A program made the position numbers and the translations under genes. 64,000 nucleotides of DNA from Gigaspora margarita (lineage: Eukaryota > Glomeromycota > Glomeromycetes > Diversisporales > Gigasporaceae): assembly GCA_009809945.1 (NCBI GenBank), contig WTPW01002066.1, positions 8,253 to 72,252 of the forward strand. Reading direction: 5' to 3'. Below the pieces are notes generated by a model. The model did no database searches. It saw nothing but the letters and a program-made list of their open reading frames with translations, and had not been told where the DNA came from. This document shows positions 22,624-34,692 of the stretch, piece after piece; position 1 is the stretch's first letter, and the number at the start of each line of letters is the position of its first letter.

Positions 22624-23399
22624 AATAATAAATCGTTTTGGTAATAAATTATTTATTCGTATACTGATATGTTCTAATATCGTTATTAGATCATTGTTGA
22701 TTTGATTGGTTAGTGATCACGTTTTGATCAATATTATCTCACATATATTATTGTGATTGATTTGATTGGTTAATTGGCATATTTTGATCATTGTATGTGA
22801 CAAAATCAAATTTATGTGACATATTGAATAAAGTCAAATCTGCCCATATATATTTAATATAACATTAATTCTTAAATTCTTATTGGTCGATCATGAGCAT
22901 ATTAATATAAATCGATATTTTTGACCAAATCAATATAAATTTTTGTTAAATCAAATCGATATTTTTCTGAATCCCTGCTGCAGACCTAGATAAAGTAGGC
23001 CTACACCGTGGGATCAGGGACCCAGAACATCAAAAAGATGGACTTAATAGAGCATGAGTTATCTCACTAGTTTGGTGATGAATTAAAGGCCATATGCCTG
23101 CTATTGATCTCTGCCAAATGATAACTCTGGCCTTAGAGATAACAGAAATCATAAAGTGTCTAGGACCTTCAGGATAGCAGAAGGAAGTTAAAAAAAAAAT
23201 AAAATTATAAATTCGTTAAATCTATATCTTTTAAATAAAAAAAGTAAAATATTTTATGCTACAGTTTTTAAAATAATTAAGTTTAAATAACTCTTTCCCA
23301 TAAATCTGAAAATCATAAACAAAACAAATAATTGAAATACAGTAAAGAGTTTTGCAAACGGATAGGAATAATATTACAACTAAATAATCCAAAAATGGC

Positions 23400-25950
23400 A
23401 TGGCACCTTTACAGAAGATCCTAGCAGCCCAAGATACATACCAGCAAAAGGAACTGGTCAAAAGCCTTCACTATACCCACTTCTTTCAAAATACTGTTGC
23501 TAACTATATCGGCAACACAACAGGGCAATGCTCGAAATAGCCTCTCAGAAGTACATATGGAAACTGATCTAGTGGATGAACAATACGAGAATGAACACCA
23601 AAATAAACGAAGTTATATAATGCTAGCATCGTCTAAACAAGTATCAAACACAGTAATACCAGCCCTCCCTCTTACTTTGAATATACAAAGTGGCAATATT
23701 GGAATACCCCTGTCAGTTTTGGATATGATATCATCTGCACCTGTAGAATCCAAACAAACCATATCTGGTCATGCCCAAGCCTGATCTCTATGGTTACACT
23801 TCCAACTATGGCATCACAAGAAACTCAATCAATCATGGATCCAGGCCAACTCCAGCCACCGATACCCCAAATAGGACAACTCCCAGCACCAGATGATAAG
23901 GTACCCAGTCCCAATACAGAAGTTCCCACACTTGCACCAGAATCAATAACTATAAGCTCGAAAGAGACCTTAGAAGGAATGGAAATCAATCCGAATCTAG
24001 ATACAGCCTCAGCTACTCAACTATAGAATCAGACGACTTACCAAAAACTTATAGCCAAGTTGTTAGTGGCTCTCAAACACTTCGATGAATTACCAACCCA
24101 ACTCTATTAGACAACATTAAAAAATGGGTTAAAACTACTTGACTATTACTCTTAGATAGAAAATCAGTTATCTTCGACAGAAAATTGTAAAACAAAGATA
24201 GACTTGTTAAAGCCTTTTCATCAGCCTCAGAACTTCAGCAACTCATAGAATACAAACTCCAAGTTAGAGTCCCACATGATCCTATCCCACCGGCCATTAG
24301 TGCTAAACTATTTCATAGTGACTGTGCTTTTTTATGGAGTTTTACTAGACGCTATGATACTCACCCTCTGCACCAACAAGAATTCCAGGATCTGCTTAAT
24401 AATGCTATTGAAAAATTCAAGAAACTCCACAATACATATGTTATAAACAAAACTAATAAGGACCAAATATTTGACATGCTTAAGAAAAAACTAGTGATAG
24501 AATACTGGACCAGTATTGATTTTAATACTTTTGATCATATGAATTTGCCAGGTATACTCTTTACTTGATGGGTTTTGCCAGAATAGAAATTACATTGGAC
24601 TTTGATGCCCTGAGGAAAGCAATGGATAACGCAAAGGCAAACCAACTCCTCATTCTACCAGATAAACCAGAGGAAATAGATGATGATATTAGAAATAGTA
24701 TGCCCTTTTCCCTACCACTTAAAGACTGTACACAAATTAGAGCAGTTGCAATTGCTCTATGCCAGATTTTTAATTTTGATCACTTGCCTAAAGCATACAT
24801 AGCTGATGACTGAACATCTCTATCAGAAGATCCAAAAAAGCTGAATACAGCAACCCAGTCCCTGTTTCCTGTGACCTCCCACTCTGAGTGAAAAAGGTTA
24901 GAGGATATAAAGAGATGCTCTGAAAATATTATATTTTCAACAACCTTCCACCCTCATATTTCAACCTACCAGCAAAAAAAGAACCTCTGCCATTGACACC
25001 ACAAGATCTTATACCTTGTTTGAAAGACTTGTTTCCATTTTATCCTACAAGTACAGAGCACTTTAAAGAAAATATCACACTGCTATGACAGGTTTATGCT
25101 TTCAAAGTACTACCTAATGATTATCTGATTAACAAAAGACAGCTCCCACAAGACCCCAACCAATTGGGACTAAAGGACATAGTATTTACTATACAAGAGA
25201 CAAAATTAGTAAAAGCTTTCTTCAAAGCAATACCAGCATACTACAGTATACCCAACCCCTCCCGAAATCATACGTAGCTTTTAACTACACAGACAACCGG
25301 ACCTGCCAATTGATTCTGAACTTGTAACACATATCAATCTCACTTTTCCTATAAAATCACCTAAGGAGCTTACAATAACGGCAAAGGCCCTTAGAGATCA
25401 CTATTTTTTCCACTCCATTCTAGAGAATAGATAGAAATACCAAAAAGAACTGTAGAGGTTACTGAGAAAATGAAATTAACAGATAACATAGAAAGAACAA
25501 ATGAGATTATAAAAAAGAATGATTCCTTATCAAACATCACCTTCCCAATAACTGACCAAAAGCTAATTCGGATGGCTACACAACTATTAGTAGGGTTCCT
25601 CAAAGTCGAATCGAATCGAATATTAGACATATTTGAATTTGATCGAATCGAATAAGCTCTTGATTTGAATTTGATTTGATCAAATCAAATCAAATCAAAT
25701 CAAATATATTTGTAATTTTTATTAAATATTTTCAAATCGAATCGAATATTTTGTCAATTTGAATTTGATTTGATTTGAAATTTTTGTATTTGAATTTGAT
25801 TTGAGATTGAATATTTGATCGAATCAAATTGAATTGAATCGAATTGCAGAACCCTAACTATTAGCATGCTTGTTTGTATTCAACTATATCCCTGATACCT
25901 ATTTTGAAATTACATCTTACTCTTCCCTTAGCTAGGACATATTTGTAAAA
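23400..25950 (+). pseudogene. LINE ORF1 relic
   Basis: A likely start at 23400 reads MAPLQKILAAQDTYQQKELV and continues in pieces through frameshifts and stops. A Pro-rich region follows (about 23800-24020), then a longer stretch at about 24190-24560 (FSSASELQQLIEYKLQV ... DCAFLWSFTRRYDTHPL) and a segment around 24565-24813. Later segments include PLTPQDLIPCLKDLFPF near 24990. In-frame TGA dominates the stops. I see no clear CCHC knuckle, and the function (RNA-binding ORF1 protein) is assigned from position only. A hAT MITE interrupts the frame at 25591. Confidence 0.6.
25591..25856. mobile_element. hAT-type MITE in LINE ORF1, perfect 8 bp duplication
   Basis: The termini are TAGGGTTCC and, at the right, GAACCCTA. 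The flanks ACTATTAG (25583-25590 and 25857-25864) match perfectly, and joining them restores the LINE sequence. The body is made almost entirely of GAATCGAAT and AAATCAAATC words in both orientations, a dense subterminal-type array. Noncoding; the 61- and 79-residue frames crossing it are incidental. It inserted after the LINE. Confidence 0.92.
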
Positions 25951-28900
25951 AAATCCTGAATAAAGGATGACACCCCTATGCAAGATGTCGATGATAACAA
26001 TGAACAAAGCCAACCTAATAGCACAACATGCAGGCATGCCCAACCAAGTCAACCCTAATCAAACTACCTCTGATCTAATACCTGCTACTAATATTACTAA
26101 CACTACTAACACTTCTCACATCAATGCCTATAAGGGAATAAACATTGCAATCCATAATATTAGAGGCCTTAACAACCTCATTAAACTACACAAATGAATC
26201 GATTATTGCATTCAACAGAACTTGCAAATTATTGTCCTCTCTGAAACTAAATTAAAAAACTCCAACCCACAGATGCTCGTGAATCCACACTACAAATTCT
26301 ATACTTCCAATTATGTTCCTACTTCCACACAGAACCATGAAGTGAGCCTAGGAACAGCATTAATGATCCATAACTCTATTCAACCATACATTCATAATAT
26401 CAACACCTACCCAGGTATAGAAATTTATATAGATTTCTTCTTCCCAGAAAACAAAACACGCATGATCTCTATCTATCTTCTTTCAAATCATCACGATCTC
26501 CTCCTCTGAACCCAAAATCAAGTCTCACTATGGATATTGAAAGCCAAAAGAAAAAATTGGAATATCTTAGTAATAGGAGATTTCAATGCGAATTCCTACA
26601 TGGAAAAGAAATACAAGCTTTAGCTATTCTCTGATTTGATCACTAATAACCTTTCTAGCCTTCTAGATTTTTATAAAATTACAGATCATACATGCTGTAA
26701 CAATATCACGAGTTCTCAAATAGACGAAATATGGGTCTCTCCAAACATCCTTCTAGATTTGGACACCCCAGACTTAATTAATGCTACTGGTATATCAGAC
26801 AGTAATCATGTAATAATGCTTACAACCTGGCACATTAATTTCACCCTACTGGGCCCTCATAATAAAAAAAGAAAGAGGAAATTTTATTGCTATAATAAAG
26901 CTACCAAAGAAGATTGAGATAATTTTTTAAATAAGATATACTTACTTTTGTTAACAAGACCTTTTTCCTTGAAAATAGCGAACTTGGAACAACTAAACAA
27001 ATGCTGGCACACCTGGTCAGTAGCAATAAAACAAGCAGCTAATCTATATATCCCAATTACTTATACTGCTTCCAAATAGTTTTAATGGCTTCTCGCTTAA
27101 AGCAACAAAGCTTCATACGGCACTAAAACATATCAACAAATGTTTACATACTCTTATTAGTACCCAACCACCCATATCAATTTCACATATACTTGTAAAG
27201 ATTAATAACAACCTAACCAAGGCCCTATCCTTGGCACAAATGCCACGCTTCTCACTAAATCACCTTGTACTAACAGCTACCAATACGGATAGTAACAACA
27301 CAAACTTTATACGAACACTCAAAATTATCAAGGAAATCAAAGCTACAATATGGACTAGCCGAAATGCTGAAAGAAATTTGCAACAGAATGAAAGAATTAA
27401 GTTTTTTACCAACAAGCGCTATATCAATTTTAAAGACAACACAAGTAGAATAATAGATAGTATTTTGAAATGGGATCAAGATAGAATAAGTTTTGAAAAG
27501 GTGATAACTGCAGATGATATTGCCACTGATCAAAAGGAAATAAAAGAAGTTACTCATAATGACTTCTGGAATTGGACAAAACAGAACCCTATGGATGATA
27601 GCCTCTGAGAGGAATGGGAATCCCATTATACCTCTTTAAACAACAAACACCATCCACATACGAACCCTTGACTGCACCCATTTCATCAGAAGAAATAATA
27701 TCAATAATCAACAATGCCCAACAAACAAAGCCACAGGACCAAATGGCATATCAAATAAAATGTTACAACACATCCTGTCAATCACCTTGGACACACTGGT
27801 GCTAATGTTCAATTCTTGCCTAACTTTAGAGCAAACCCTGAAGCAATGGCTTATAACAAAAATATAGGCTATCCCAAAAAAACCCGATACGATTATAATC
27901 TTGACACTACCCACCCTATAACTTTAATTGACCATACTAGAAAGATCTTCTCCAAACTACTAACAAACAGACTATCAAATATACTTCTTTGTCAGAATAT
28001 TTTGTCATCTATGAATCATGCTGGCCTCCCATATCAATTTACACTCTGCCCAATCTCTGAACTAACATCGATAATAGAGCATCAAATGCCAATAAACTAG
28101 AACTATGGTCCTTTTACAAGACATGTCAAAGGCCTTTGATTCTATTCACATTTCTACTCTTACAAAGGCGCTAAAGAGAATCTGAGTTCCTAGTTCGATA
28201 ATAAATATTCTAAACTTCATTTTCTCAAACTGTAGCAATTATGTTATCACCGACAATGGCCTTATGGCACCCTACATAGTCGAAGATGAAATAGATCAGG
28301 GCAAAACCATCTCATCGCTACTATGGTATATTTATTACGATCCTCTAATCACACACATATACAATGAGCATAAAGGATTTGAAGGACTTATTCTGACTAA
28401 ACCCTTACCCAGAAGAATATACTTGTCCATAATGCATATATGGATGACTTACTGTGGCTAGCTCTGAATAAAACCAAACTAGAAAAAACTCTGAAAACAG
28501 CAAACTCCTTCTATAAATTAACTAGAATACAGGTCAATCCCTCAAAATCTATACTGGTCACAAACTCCTATGACTCAATTAATTCTATAATATTCGACAG
28601 GCAACTGATCATGGCGAACAAAAGTACCACTCCATTCAAATATCTGGGGGCATGGTTTTGCCTTGCCCATAATATCAGACTGCTCAAAAAATAATAATTT
28701 TTGAAGTCAAGCAATGTAAAGGCAAAATGCAAAAATCGCTAATAACGGAAAAGCAGGCTATATATATTATTAATAGTATGATAATTCCTTGTCTAACCTG
28801 TAAACTCAACAGCATATTTCTTGCCCCAAAACAATTTAATTCCAAAACTAACCTTTATACTACACTAGTTAAAAATAAAGCAGGTCTCTCCAGAGGCATT

Positions 28901-29924
28901 CCCAATTCCTTCCTCTATCACTCTGACATTTTGCATTAAAACCTCTTTCACAAGTCCAATCAAACCATCTTTCAACAATCTTCTTTAGAAACCTCAATCA
29001 TAAAAACTTTGATACTTTATTCTTAAAGATCCGATTACAAGAATTACAAGACTCAGTGAAATCTAATCTTTCTATTCTTTACTCCCGTTCCTTATTCCCT
29101 CTAAGACAAATAAATACTTATACAGCTCGAGCCATACTAACACTACATTCACTGAACATCCATCTAATCCGTTATGCAAAAACAGAATGGTCTATTCTCT
29201 CAGTCACGATTAGTACCCCGATCAATGAAATTCTTAAATACCATCCAAAATCTCACCATTTCAAAGAGAAAACTAACCTACATAACATCCTATATGTAGA
29301 GCAATTTCTGAATTTTGACAATTCAAACTTTCTAGACTGGAACGGATTTCATTATAATATTAGGAAAATTTCTTCTGGACGCATTCCGAGCTAGTACACA
29401 GAAATACAAGAACTAATACGATCTAATGCTAATTTTTCCACAAGATACATATACCCTAACCCCTGTACATTGACCAAATGGGTCCCAAAGAAAAAATCAT
29501 AGGCAATCACAAATGAAGGGGATATTGAAAAAAACCAACTGATTTAAGGATAACATGGCACATGTTAGACATTATTACTTGTTGAATGACACACTAAAAC
29601 CTTGCCCGGGCTGTCACTTCAGAGACGCCTCAAGCAGAACAAAAAATTGTTTTTTTGATACAATATCAGAGGGCTTTATACCCTACAAGTTAGTTGCACA
29701 AAAATACTACATGCGATATAAGAGACCTAAAAAGGGCACTTAGGTACTCTAGACCTTCAATAGCTAGACCTATCAATGTAATACAGCTTAACGCTCCAAC
29801 ATTGAGACCACTTAAAGCCTTCTTAGATATATTAATCAAAATCTGGAAAACTCTATCAAACATAATTGCTAAATGCTGCAACCTATCAATATTTATATTC
29901 ATCAGAAAATTTTTTATATAGATA

Positions 29925-30365
29925 CATATCGATATATAGCAATAAATCGATGCATATCGATTAGAAAATAACGGCATATATCGATAATTTAGGCTATATA
30001 ATGATACATAACTAAAAAACGATATATACCAGTAAATAATAATTATCATTAAATAACTAATTATCAATATATATCGATTATATTAATATCACTATAAATC
30101 ATTTATTAGATTCATATCGCAATATAGCAGACCTATTACTATCAATATATAGCGAAATTTGTTAATTATCGATATATAACCTATTAAAAATATTTGATAT
30201 ATATCGACAATTAACAAAATATCGCTATATATCGATAATAATAGATCTGCTATATTGCAATATAAATCTGATAAATAATTTATATCGATATTAATATAAT
30301 CGATATATATCGATAATTAGTTATTTAATGATATTTATCATTTACGATATATATCGATATGTTTG
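29925..30365. repeat. Palindromic array of ATATATCGATAT words
   Basis: A large imperfect inverted repeat centred near 30190. Blocks such as AATATAATCGATATATATCG, AATATAGCAGACCTATTA and AATTTGTTAATTATCG are mirrored on the two sides, and the palindrome CGATATATATCG appears many times. It lies at the left end of the 3.5 kb element; the 125-residue minus frame over it is a product of the repeat. Confidence 0.8.
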
Positions 30366-30524
30366 CTCTTTAACAATATTTAGTCTTTTTTGATATATAG
30401 TGAAAAGATTTCTGTATTACCATGCGATTGCATCTATTTATTGATCTTTTTTTTATTTTGATCTTTTGATCTTATTTTTTTTATTTTTTTTCAGTTCGAT
30501 TTTTTTTATATAACTTATTTTTTT

Positions 30525-31605
30525 TTTAAGATTTTGGCAGTCCTGCTTTTATTTTCTCAGAAAACTTTAAAGTAAATATTACATTTAAAATGTGTTACTA
30601 CGTTTCCTATTTAATATAAAAGCACATTCAGATTTCCCTTACGGCGCTTAAATGTGACTAGCCGCAACAAGAATTCCCTCTAAAAAAACCTTCTGACCAT
30701 TATCCGATTAATTCGTTCACTGGTGGCACCTGCTGGCCATGTCCGAACTACCTATCCTTTCTTTAAAACTTCTTCCACCTAGGTCCGGGCAGAATAGTTA
30801 AACCTTACTCTCATATGAAAAAAGAAAAATACATGCCATATTTACAACAGAAAAAACAAAACATTTAGGAAACGAGAAAGAGAAAGAAAAGAGAAAAAAA
30901 ACAGAAAAAAGAAAATACAACAGAGATCCTAAATGTGATTCAGTTATAACTGAACAAAGATGAAAAAAGCAAAAAAAAGAACAGAAGTAATCTGGCATAT
31001 ACATGAAAATTGAAACCAAAAATGAAAATTCTGAAAAAGGAAAGTGCTAGAAAATTCTAGCAGTAAATTCTAACTCTTGGTTTCTCCAAAACACCTACAC
31101 GTGGTTCTTCGTTTACACTCAGAGCCCAGAATCCAAAATGGCTGGTGCCTTCCCAAATTGGACAGAATAAACATTGCTGATCTTTTGGAGGGGGTATGCC
31201 AAAAAGCCCACTTTTGTTAGAAAATATTTTGAGTCGTCGGCACCAGAGGTTCACTTGTATATTTGTAAAGAGCGTAGGTCTTTTCTTAAATAGTTTTAAT
31301 TGACCACATGACAGCACTCCTTCGAGTGGGCCAGTACTTGCTTTTCGGTGAGTGATAAACTCTAAGCTTGTCAGCATATAGTCTATGAACTCCATCTCTA
31401 AACGACAAGTGCCGTACCTTACTTTCCGCGGTGAGTGATAAGCTCTGAGCTTGTCAGCAGGCAGTCTATGAACTTTACTCTAAACGACAAGTGCCGTCTT
31501 ATTTATTCAGGTTTCCTGTTACCTTTCTACTGTTCGTCGTTAAAATCTATTTTTCAAAAATTTTTGTTTATTTGTTGGTACAAGTGATCATTGAAAAGAG
31601 TTTTT
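30525..31605 (+). mobile_element. Dispersed ~1.1 kb repeat family, copy C
   Basis: Matches copy B in the same orientation: TTGGCAGTCCTGCTTTTATT at the start, CCTATCCTTTCTTTAAAACT with CTTCCACCTAGGTCCGGGCA (30747-30790), a purine-rich stretch with AAAGAAAGA, GCTGATCTTTTGGAGGGGGT (about 31177), and ACAAGTGATCATTGAAAAGA near the end. A duplicated GGTGAGTGATAA..CTCTGAGCTTGTCAGCA block (31345-31395 and 31430-31480) is unique to this copy. The 112-residue minus frame at 31057-31395 is not conserved in copies A, B or D. Confidence 0.7.
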
Positions 31606-31639
31606 GATTATATCCTTTTTTATATAACTTATATTTTGA

Positions 31640-31930
31640 ACTTTTTTTTTATTTCGATTTTATAATTTTTTTTTATTCGTTTATTTATATATTTCGATTT
31701 TATAATTTTATTTTTATTCGTTTATTTATATATTTCGATTTTATAATTTTTTTTTNNNNNNNNNNNNNNNNNNNNNNNNNNNNNNNNNNNNNNNNNNNNN
31801 NNNNNNNNNNNNNNNNNNNNNNNNNNNTTTTGTTTTTATTTTTTTTTTATATTTATTTTTTTTTTGCTTATTTATTCTTTTTTCGTATTTATTTATTCTT
31901 TTTTTCATATTTATTTATTCATTTTTTTAT
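31640..31930. repeat. T-rich tandem repeats flanking an assembly gap
   Basis: A unit of about 45 bp, with ATATTTCGATTTTATAATTT and TTATTCGTTTATTTAT, is repeated at least three times up to the gap. Related TTTTTCATATTTATTTATTC words follow it. Such an array probably caused the gap. Confidence 0.75.
31756..31827. other. Assembly gap (72 N)
   Basis: 72 consecutive N within a T-rich tandem repeat; the true length is unknown. Confidence 0.99.
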
Positions 31931-32135
31931 TTATTTATTTTCTTTTAGAACTTAGAAAACCCCAAAAACCTACGACCCAACAAGTAACTAAAAGAAACTG
32001 AAGAACAGAAGAGGCCATTCGGGAACAAGAAAGACAAAATATGATTTGCAAACAAGGAACGACTGGGAAGCAACTTTCTGACAGGAATTAGATCAACAAA
32101 GAAGAATTAAAAATATACGGGTATGTTGTTGGGCA

Positions 32136-32316
32136 AGGACCCCAAAATATACATAGATAGGTCAGATTAATTATAAGATTACTAAAAAAGGAAAGATCTG
32201 CAGAAAAAACTTCAAAAATAAGCAAAAAAAATTACTATAAATAGAAAAGATCTGCATAAACACCTCAAAAATAAGCAAACTCATACCTGATCTATCTATG
32301 TATATTTCGGGGTCCT
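32136..32316. mobile_element. hAT-type MITE, AGGACCCC family, copy 2
   Basis: The ends AGGACCCCAAAATATACATA and the inverted GGGGTCCT, with a perfect 8 bp target duplication GTTGGGCA (32128-32135 and 32317-32324). The body is nearly identical to the copy at 7442-7622. Perfect flanks and high identity indicate a comparatively recent insertion. Confidence 0.92.
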
Positions 32317-33179
32317 GTTGGGCATAAAGGTTGACTCCAAGCAGATTAGTAAAGTAGAGATTTCCCATTTACCTTACAGAAGTACGTTCTTCTTGAGAAT
32401 GGTCGTCGAAAAAGTAGATTACATGAATCTATGTAAAGATAAGTATTTTTTTTAATACGTTTTTTCTTTTTTTGTTATCGTTACAACTAATACTAATATA
32501 TTTTTTGGTATTTTCTTGCAGAGATTTGGTAGTGTTTTTTTATTTTAACTTGTGGTAAAGTGATACCGTTCTTGCAGTGAAACAACGGCATTTTTGCGGT
32601 GAAGTAATGGCATTCTACTTTTGCTGTTTCATTGATATTGTTTAAGGGTTTTAGGTTCTTGATGTTCTTGTTAGTAAATTAGTCCTGAAGTCTTATACTT
32701 TGAGTAGTTGTTTTTTTTATTAGGTAAGTCGCTTTGGTATCGTTGTCGTCATTGTCTTTGGAGTCGCTTTGGTGTCGTTTTTGTTGTTGTCTTTGGAGCC
32801 TTTGGGAGTGCTTTTACTACCTTAGTGTCATCATCGTTGGTGGGTTTCTTTGCTTAGTAACTTCAATCTTTGGGTTTTTGGTACTTTCTCAAGTATAAAT
32901 AGAAGGAACTTTGAAAGTTTGTAGTAGTTTAATCAGTTTTCATCTTTGGGAAGATTTTGGGAATTTTTTTCTTTTCTGAGCACTAATACAATACAGTATT
33001 GTATTAGTATGTATTTAGTTGCTACTTTTTGTTGCTATTATTTGTATTTAGAAGTTGGACTGATTAGTTATTGAAAATAAACTTGTATATATCAAAGCTT
33101 ATAAATAAATTTTAATTTTAATAATATAATTATTGTATAATTGGGTAGATATATTATGATGCAAATGCATTAGTTTTGT
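32317..33179. other. T/G-rich stretch with a short tandem repeat
   Basis: GTCGCTTTGGTATCGTTGTC and its relatives form two 35 bp tandem units at about 32727-32800. Otherwise no gene or motif is seen. Confidence 0.45.
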
Positions 33180-33365
33180 ATATTGATTATATATCGATTA
33201 TTAATTATTATAGATATATATCGATCATAATCACTATCGATATATATCGATTATTAACCATTATGGATATATATCGATTATAATCACTATCGATAAAACT
33301 CGGCAGGGGTTCTAGTAATTGATATATATCTACTTGGTTAGTAATCGATATATATCTATATATAA
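33180..33365. repeat. ATATATCGAT word array (right end of 3.5 kb element)
   Basis: Repeats of ATATATCGATTATTAA.. with a unit near 55 bp, mirroring the palindromic array at 29925-30365. Confidence 0.7.
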
Positions 33366-34692
33366 AATTTGCTGATGTTAACCATACCTCGTGCAGACTA
33401 CGCTCAAAACCTTCCAATAGCTTTCTGTTCTTTGCACAATACCTCTAATACCTGGGGCTGCACTAACAATTTCTAGCACAGTACTATAAATGCATTACTC
33501 ACCATTTTTGCTTTTGTTTTGACGATACTTCTACTATCTACGAAGCTTACAATAACTTCAAGCAATTCAAAATTCCTAAACTTAGTAGAAAAAACATACC
33601 AAACCCCACCTTCCAAACTTGAATCTCTGGACAGATCACACCTCTGATCACCAAATTACTTTCTATTTTGACAAAGATCTCAAACACTCTCGTAAACTGG
33701 ATAAAATTATTAAAATGGACATCATTCCACAAAAATTCCTATTTACCACTATATTCCAAGTCTTTTTTCACAATCCTGTATGTACTATCTGAAAATGGTC
33801 ATCAAGGACATGATGAGAATAATAAACCACCTCACATGGAAAAACCAAAATAGAATCTGTCTCTGGGCAGACACATTTCAAGACATCCAGTTCAATAGCA
33901 CACTAACATATCTATTATTCGATAAAAGTCCTTTATTACTATATACCAACCCCTCTATGTCAAAACTTAAAAACTTTAAAGTTAAACTACTGCAGATGAA
34001 CTACCAACACACCTAACCCTGCACTACCAATATTCTACAACACGCCCAAACTATCTTTGTCCATACTGCTGAACCTCACCTGAGACAGCTACACATATAC
34101 TAACTTGTATTAGCAATACTTCCTCCCTGGATTCGCTTATCTGTGATACTATTATGACTTTAGCCTCAGAAATAAATCTCAATATACCCAATCTTTCAAT
34201 TTTATTAGCTCATTCAGGTACCTCCACATAACCCGACTCCTCCCTCTGGAATTCATAACAACAGCTACCCTTGCACCTTTTGAAAGACTAGCAGACAAAA
34301 TAAAATATGCTCCCCTTTTACATTATTTGATTATCAAATTAATTTACCATAAGATATGGATACCCTCTCGTCAATATTTCCATGATCCAATTTTTTTCTT
34401 ACCTCTTCCCTTAACTAGTCCATCATACTTACCCACTCCTAAAATTAGAAATTCTGTAATCAACACTTTATTACTACAGTATATACTGAAAAGCGCAGCT
34501 ACTTAAACTCATACGACGACTAGAGGTCTACAACCTTTCTAGTATAGCTTAGATCGAGAGTAAAGCAGCTCTTACCCTACTCCCGTTTTATTCTCATAAA
34601 ATTGTATATTCATATGTAATTTCTATTTGAATAAATAAAAGAGTTAGAGGGTAGATCTCATTGTATAAAAAAAAATAATTAAGTTTAAGTAA

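Larger units (their letters stand above)
20940..22977. mobile_element. 2.0 kb hAT-like element inside SINE 1
   Basis: CAGGGACACAGAAAAATATT at the left and, inverted, CAGGGATTCAGAAAAATATC at the right. A CAGGG start is common in hAT termini. The flanks CTGCGAAC and CTGCAGAC are an 8 bp target duplication with two mismatches. ATCGATATTTTT words are repeated subterminally. The inside holds a three-copy 180 bp tandem repeat and SINE 2. A GGGCAGATTTGACT word (21194) recurs inverted near 22840. No transposase is left, so the element is non-autonomous. Confidence 0.75.
20634..23201 (+). mobile_element. tRNA-derived SINE 1, split by a hAT-like element
   Basis: The 5' half (20634-20939) starts with a tRNA-like head: A box TAGTGGTTAGTACTC (20654-20668) and B box GGTCGCAAGTTCGAATCC (20686-20703), an internal RNA polymerase III promoter. 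The 3' half (about 22978-23201) resumes at CCTACACCGTGGGATCAGGG and ends in an A-rich tail. Comparison with SINE 2 shows the two halves are continuous in the family. AAATTATAAATTC flanks the whole (20621-20633 and 23202-23214), a 13 bp target duplication, which fixes both ends of the SINE despite the 2 kb insertion. Confidence 0.8.
29902..33375. mobile_element. 3.5 kb TCAG-ended element inserted in LINE ORF2
   Basis: TCAGAAAATTTTTTATATAG at the left and, inverted, TCAGCAAATTTTATATATAG at the right pair over about 35 bp, with ATATATCGATAT words filling both subterminal regions (29925-30365 and 33180-33365). LINE sequence lies on both sides. The target duplication is poorly preserved (TTATATTCA versus TGTTAACCA). 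The same TCAGCAAATTTATA terminus starts the element at 34902. The interior holds a copy of the 1.1 kb repeat, T-rich tandem repeats, an assembly gap and a hAT MITE. No transposase is seen. Confidence 0.75.
25967..34510 (+). pseudogene. LINE ORF2 relic: endonuclease and reverse transcriptase
   Basis: An apurinic-type endonuclease starts with INIAIHNIRGLNN (about 26140), then IIVLSETKL (26225), VIGDFNAN (26570-26594) and ISDSNHVIMLT (about 26790-26825). Reverse transcriptase motif A is LLQDMSKAFDSIH (28109-28150), motif B has the DQGKTISSLLWY region (28297 on), and motif C is AYMDDLLWLA (YMDD at 28437-28448). Thumb-like and C-terminal segments follow: IYIINSMIIPCLTCKLNS, then AGLSRGIPNSFLYH (about 28890). 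A CPGCHFRDASSRTKNC cluster is at about 29600-29650. After the 3.5 kb insertion, further C-terminal sequence (CLWADTFQDIQFNS, about 33860) continues towards 34510. There are many stops; several sit where Trp is expected (HK*IDYC, ED*DNFL, PS*YTEIQ). The protein is inactive. Confidence 0.8.
23291..34672 (+). mobile_element. Complete LINE (non-LTR retrotransposon), ~7.6 kb, interrupted twice
   Basis: The flanks AAATAATTAAGTTTAA[A/G]TAA at 23271-23290 and 34673-34692 are a 20 bp target duplication with one mismatch. The 3' end before it is a short A-rich tail (GTATAAAAA). Between them lie an ORF1 relic, an ORF2 relic with endonuclease and reverse transcriptase motifs, a MITE (25591-25856) and a 3.5 kb element (29902-33375). 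Subtracting these leaves about 7.6 kb, a plausible full-length LINE. The target duplication shows that the 5' and 3' parts (23291-29901 and 33376-34672) are one insertion. Many stops and frameshifts make it inactive. Confidence 0.85.

Noticed and set aside
27270..27626. A 118-residue minus-strand protein
   Set aside because: Antisense shadow of LINE ORF2 coding sequence.
25967..29750. A variant genetic code reading TGA as Trp, suggested by many in-frame TGA at Trp-like sites in the LINE
   Set aside because: TGG is also used for Trp in the same relic (SLWILKAKRKNW, DEIWVSP), and some Trp positions are TAG (PS*YTEIQ, KS*AI). TGA also replaces likely Arg. Decay by C:G to T:A transitions explains all of these.
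29690..30067. A 125-residue minus-strand membrane-like protein
   Set aside because: It overlaps the LINE ORF2 relic and the ATATCGAT palindrome; its Tyr/Ile-rich composition comes from the repeat.
31057..31395. A 112-residue minus-strand protein
   Set aside because: It lies in copy C of a dispersed repeat and the frame is not kept in the other copies.
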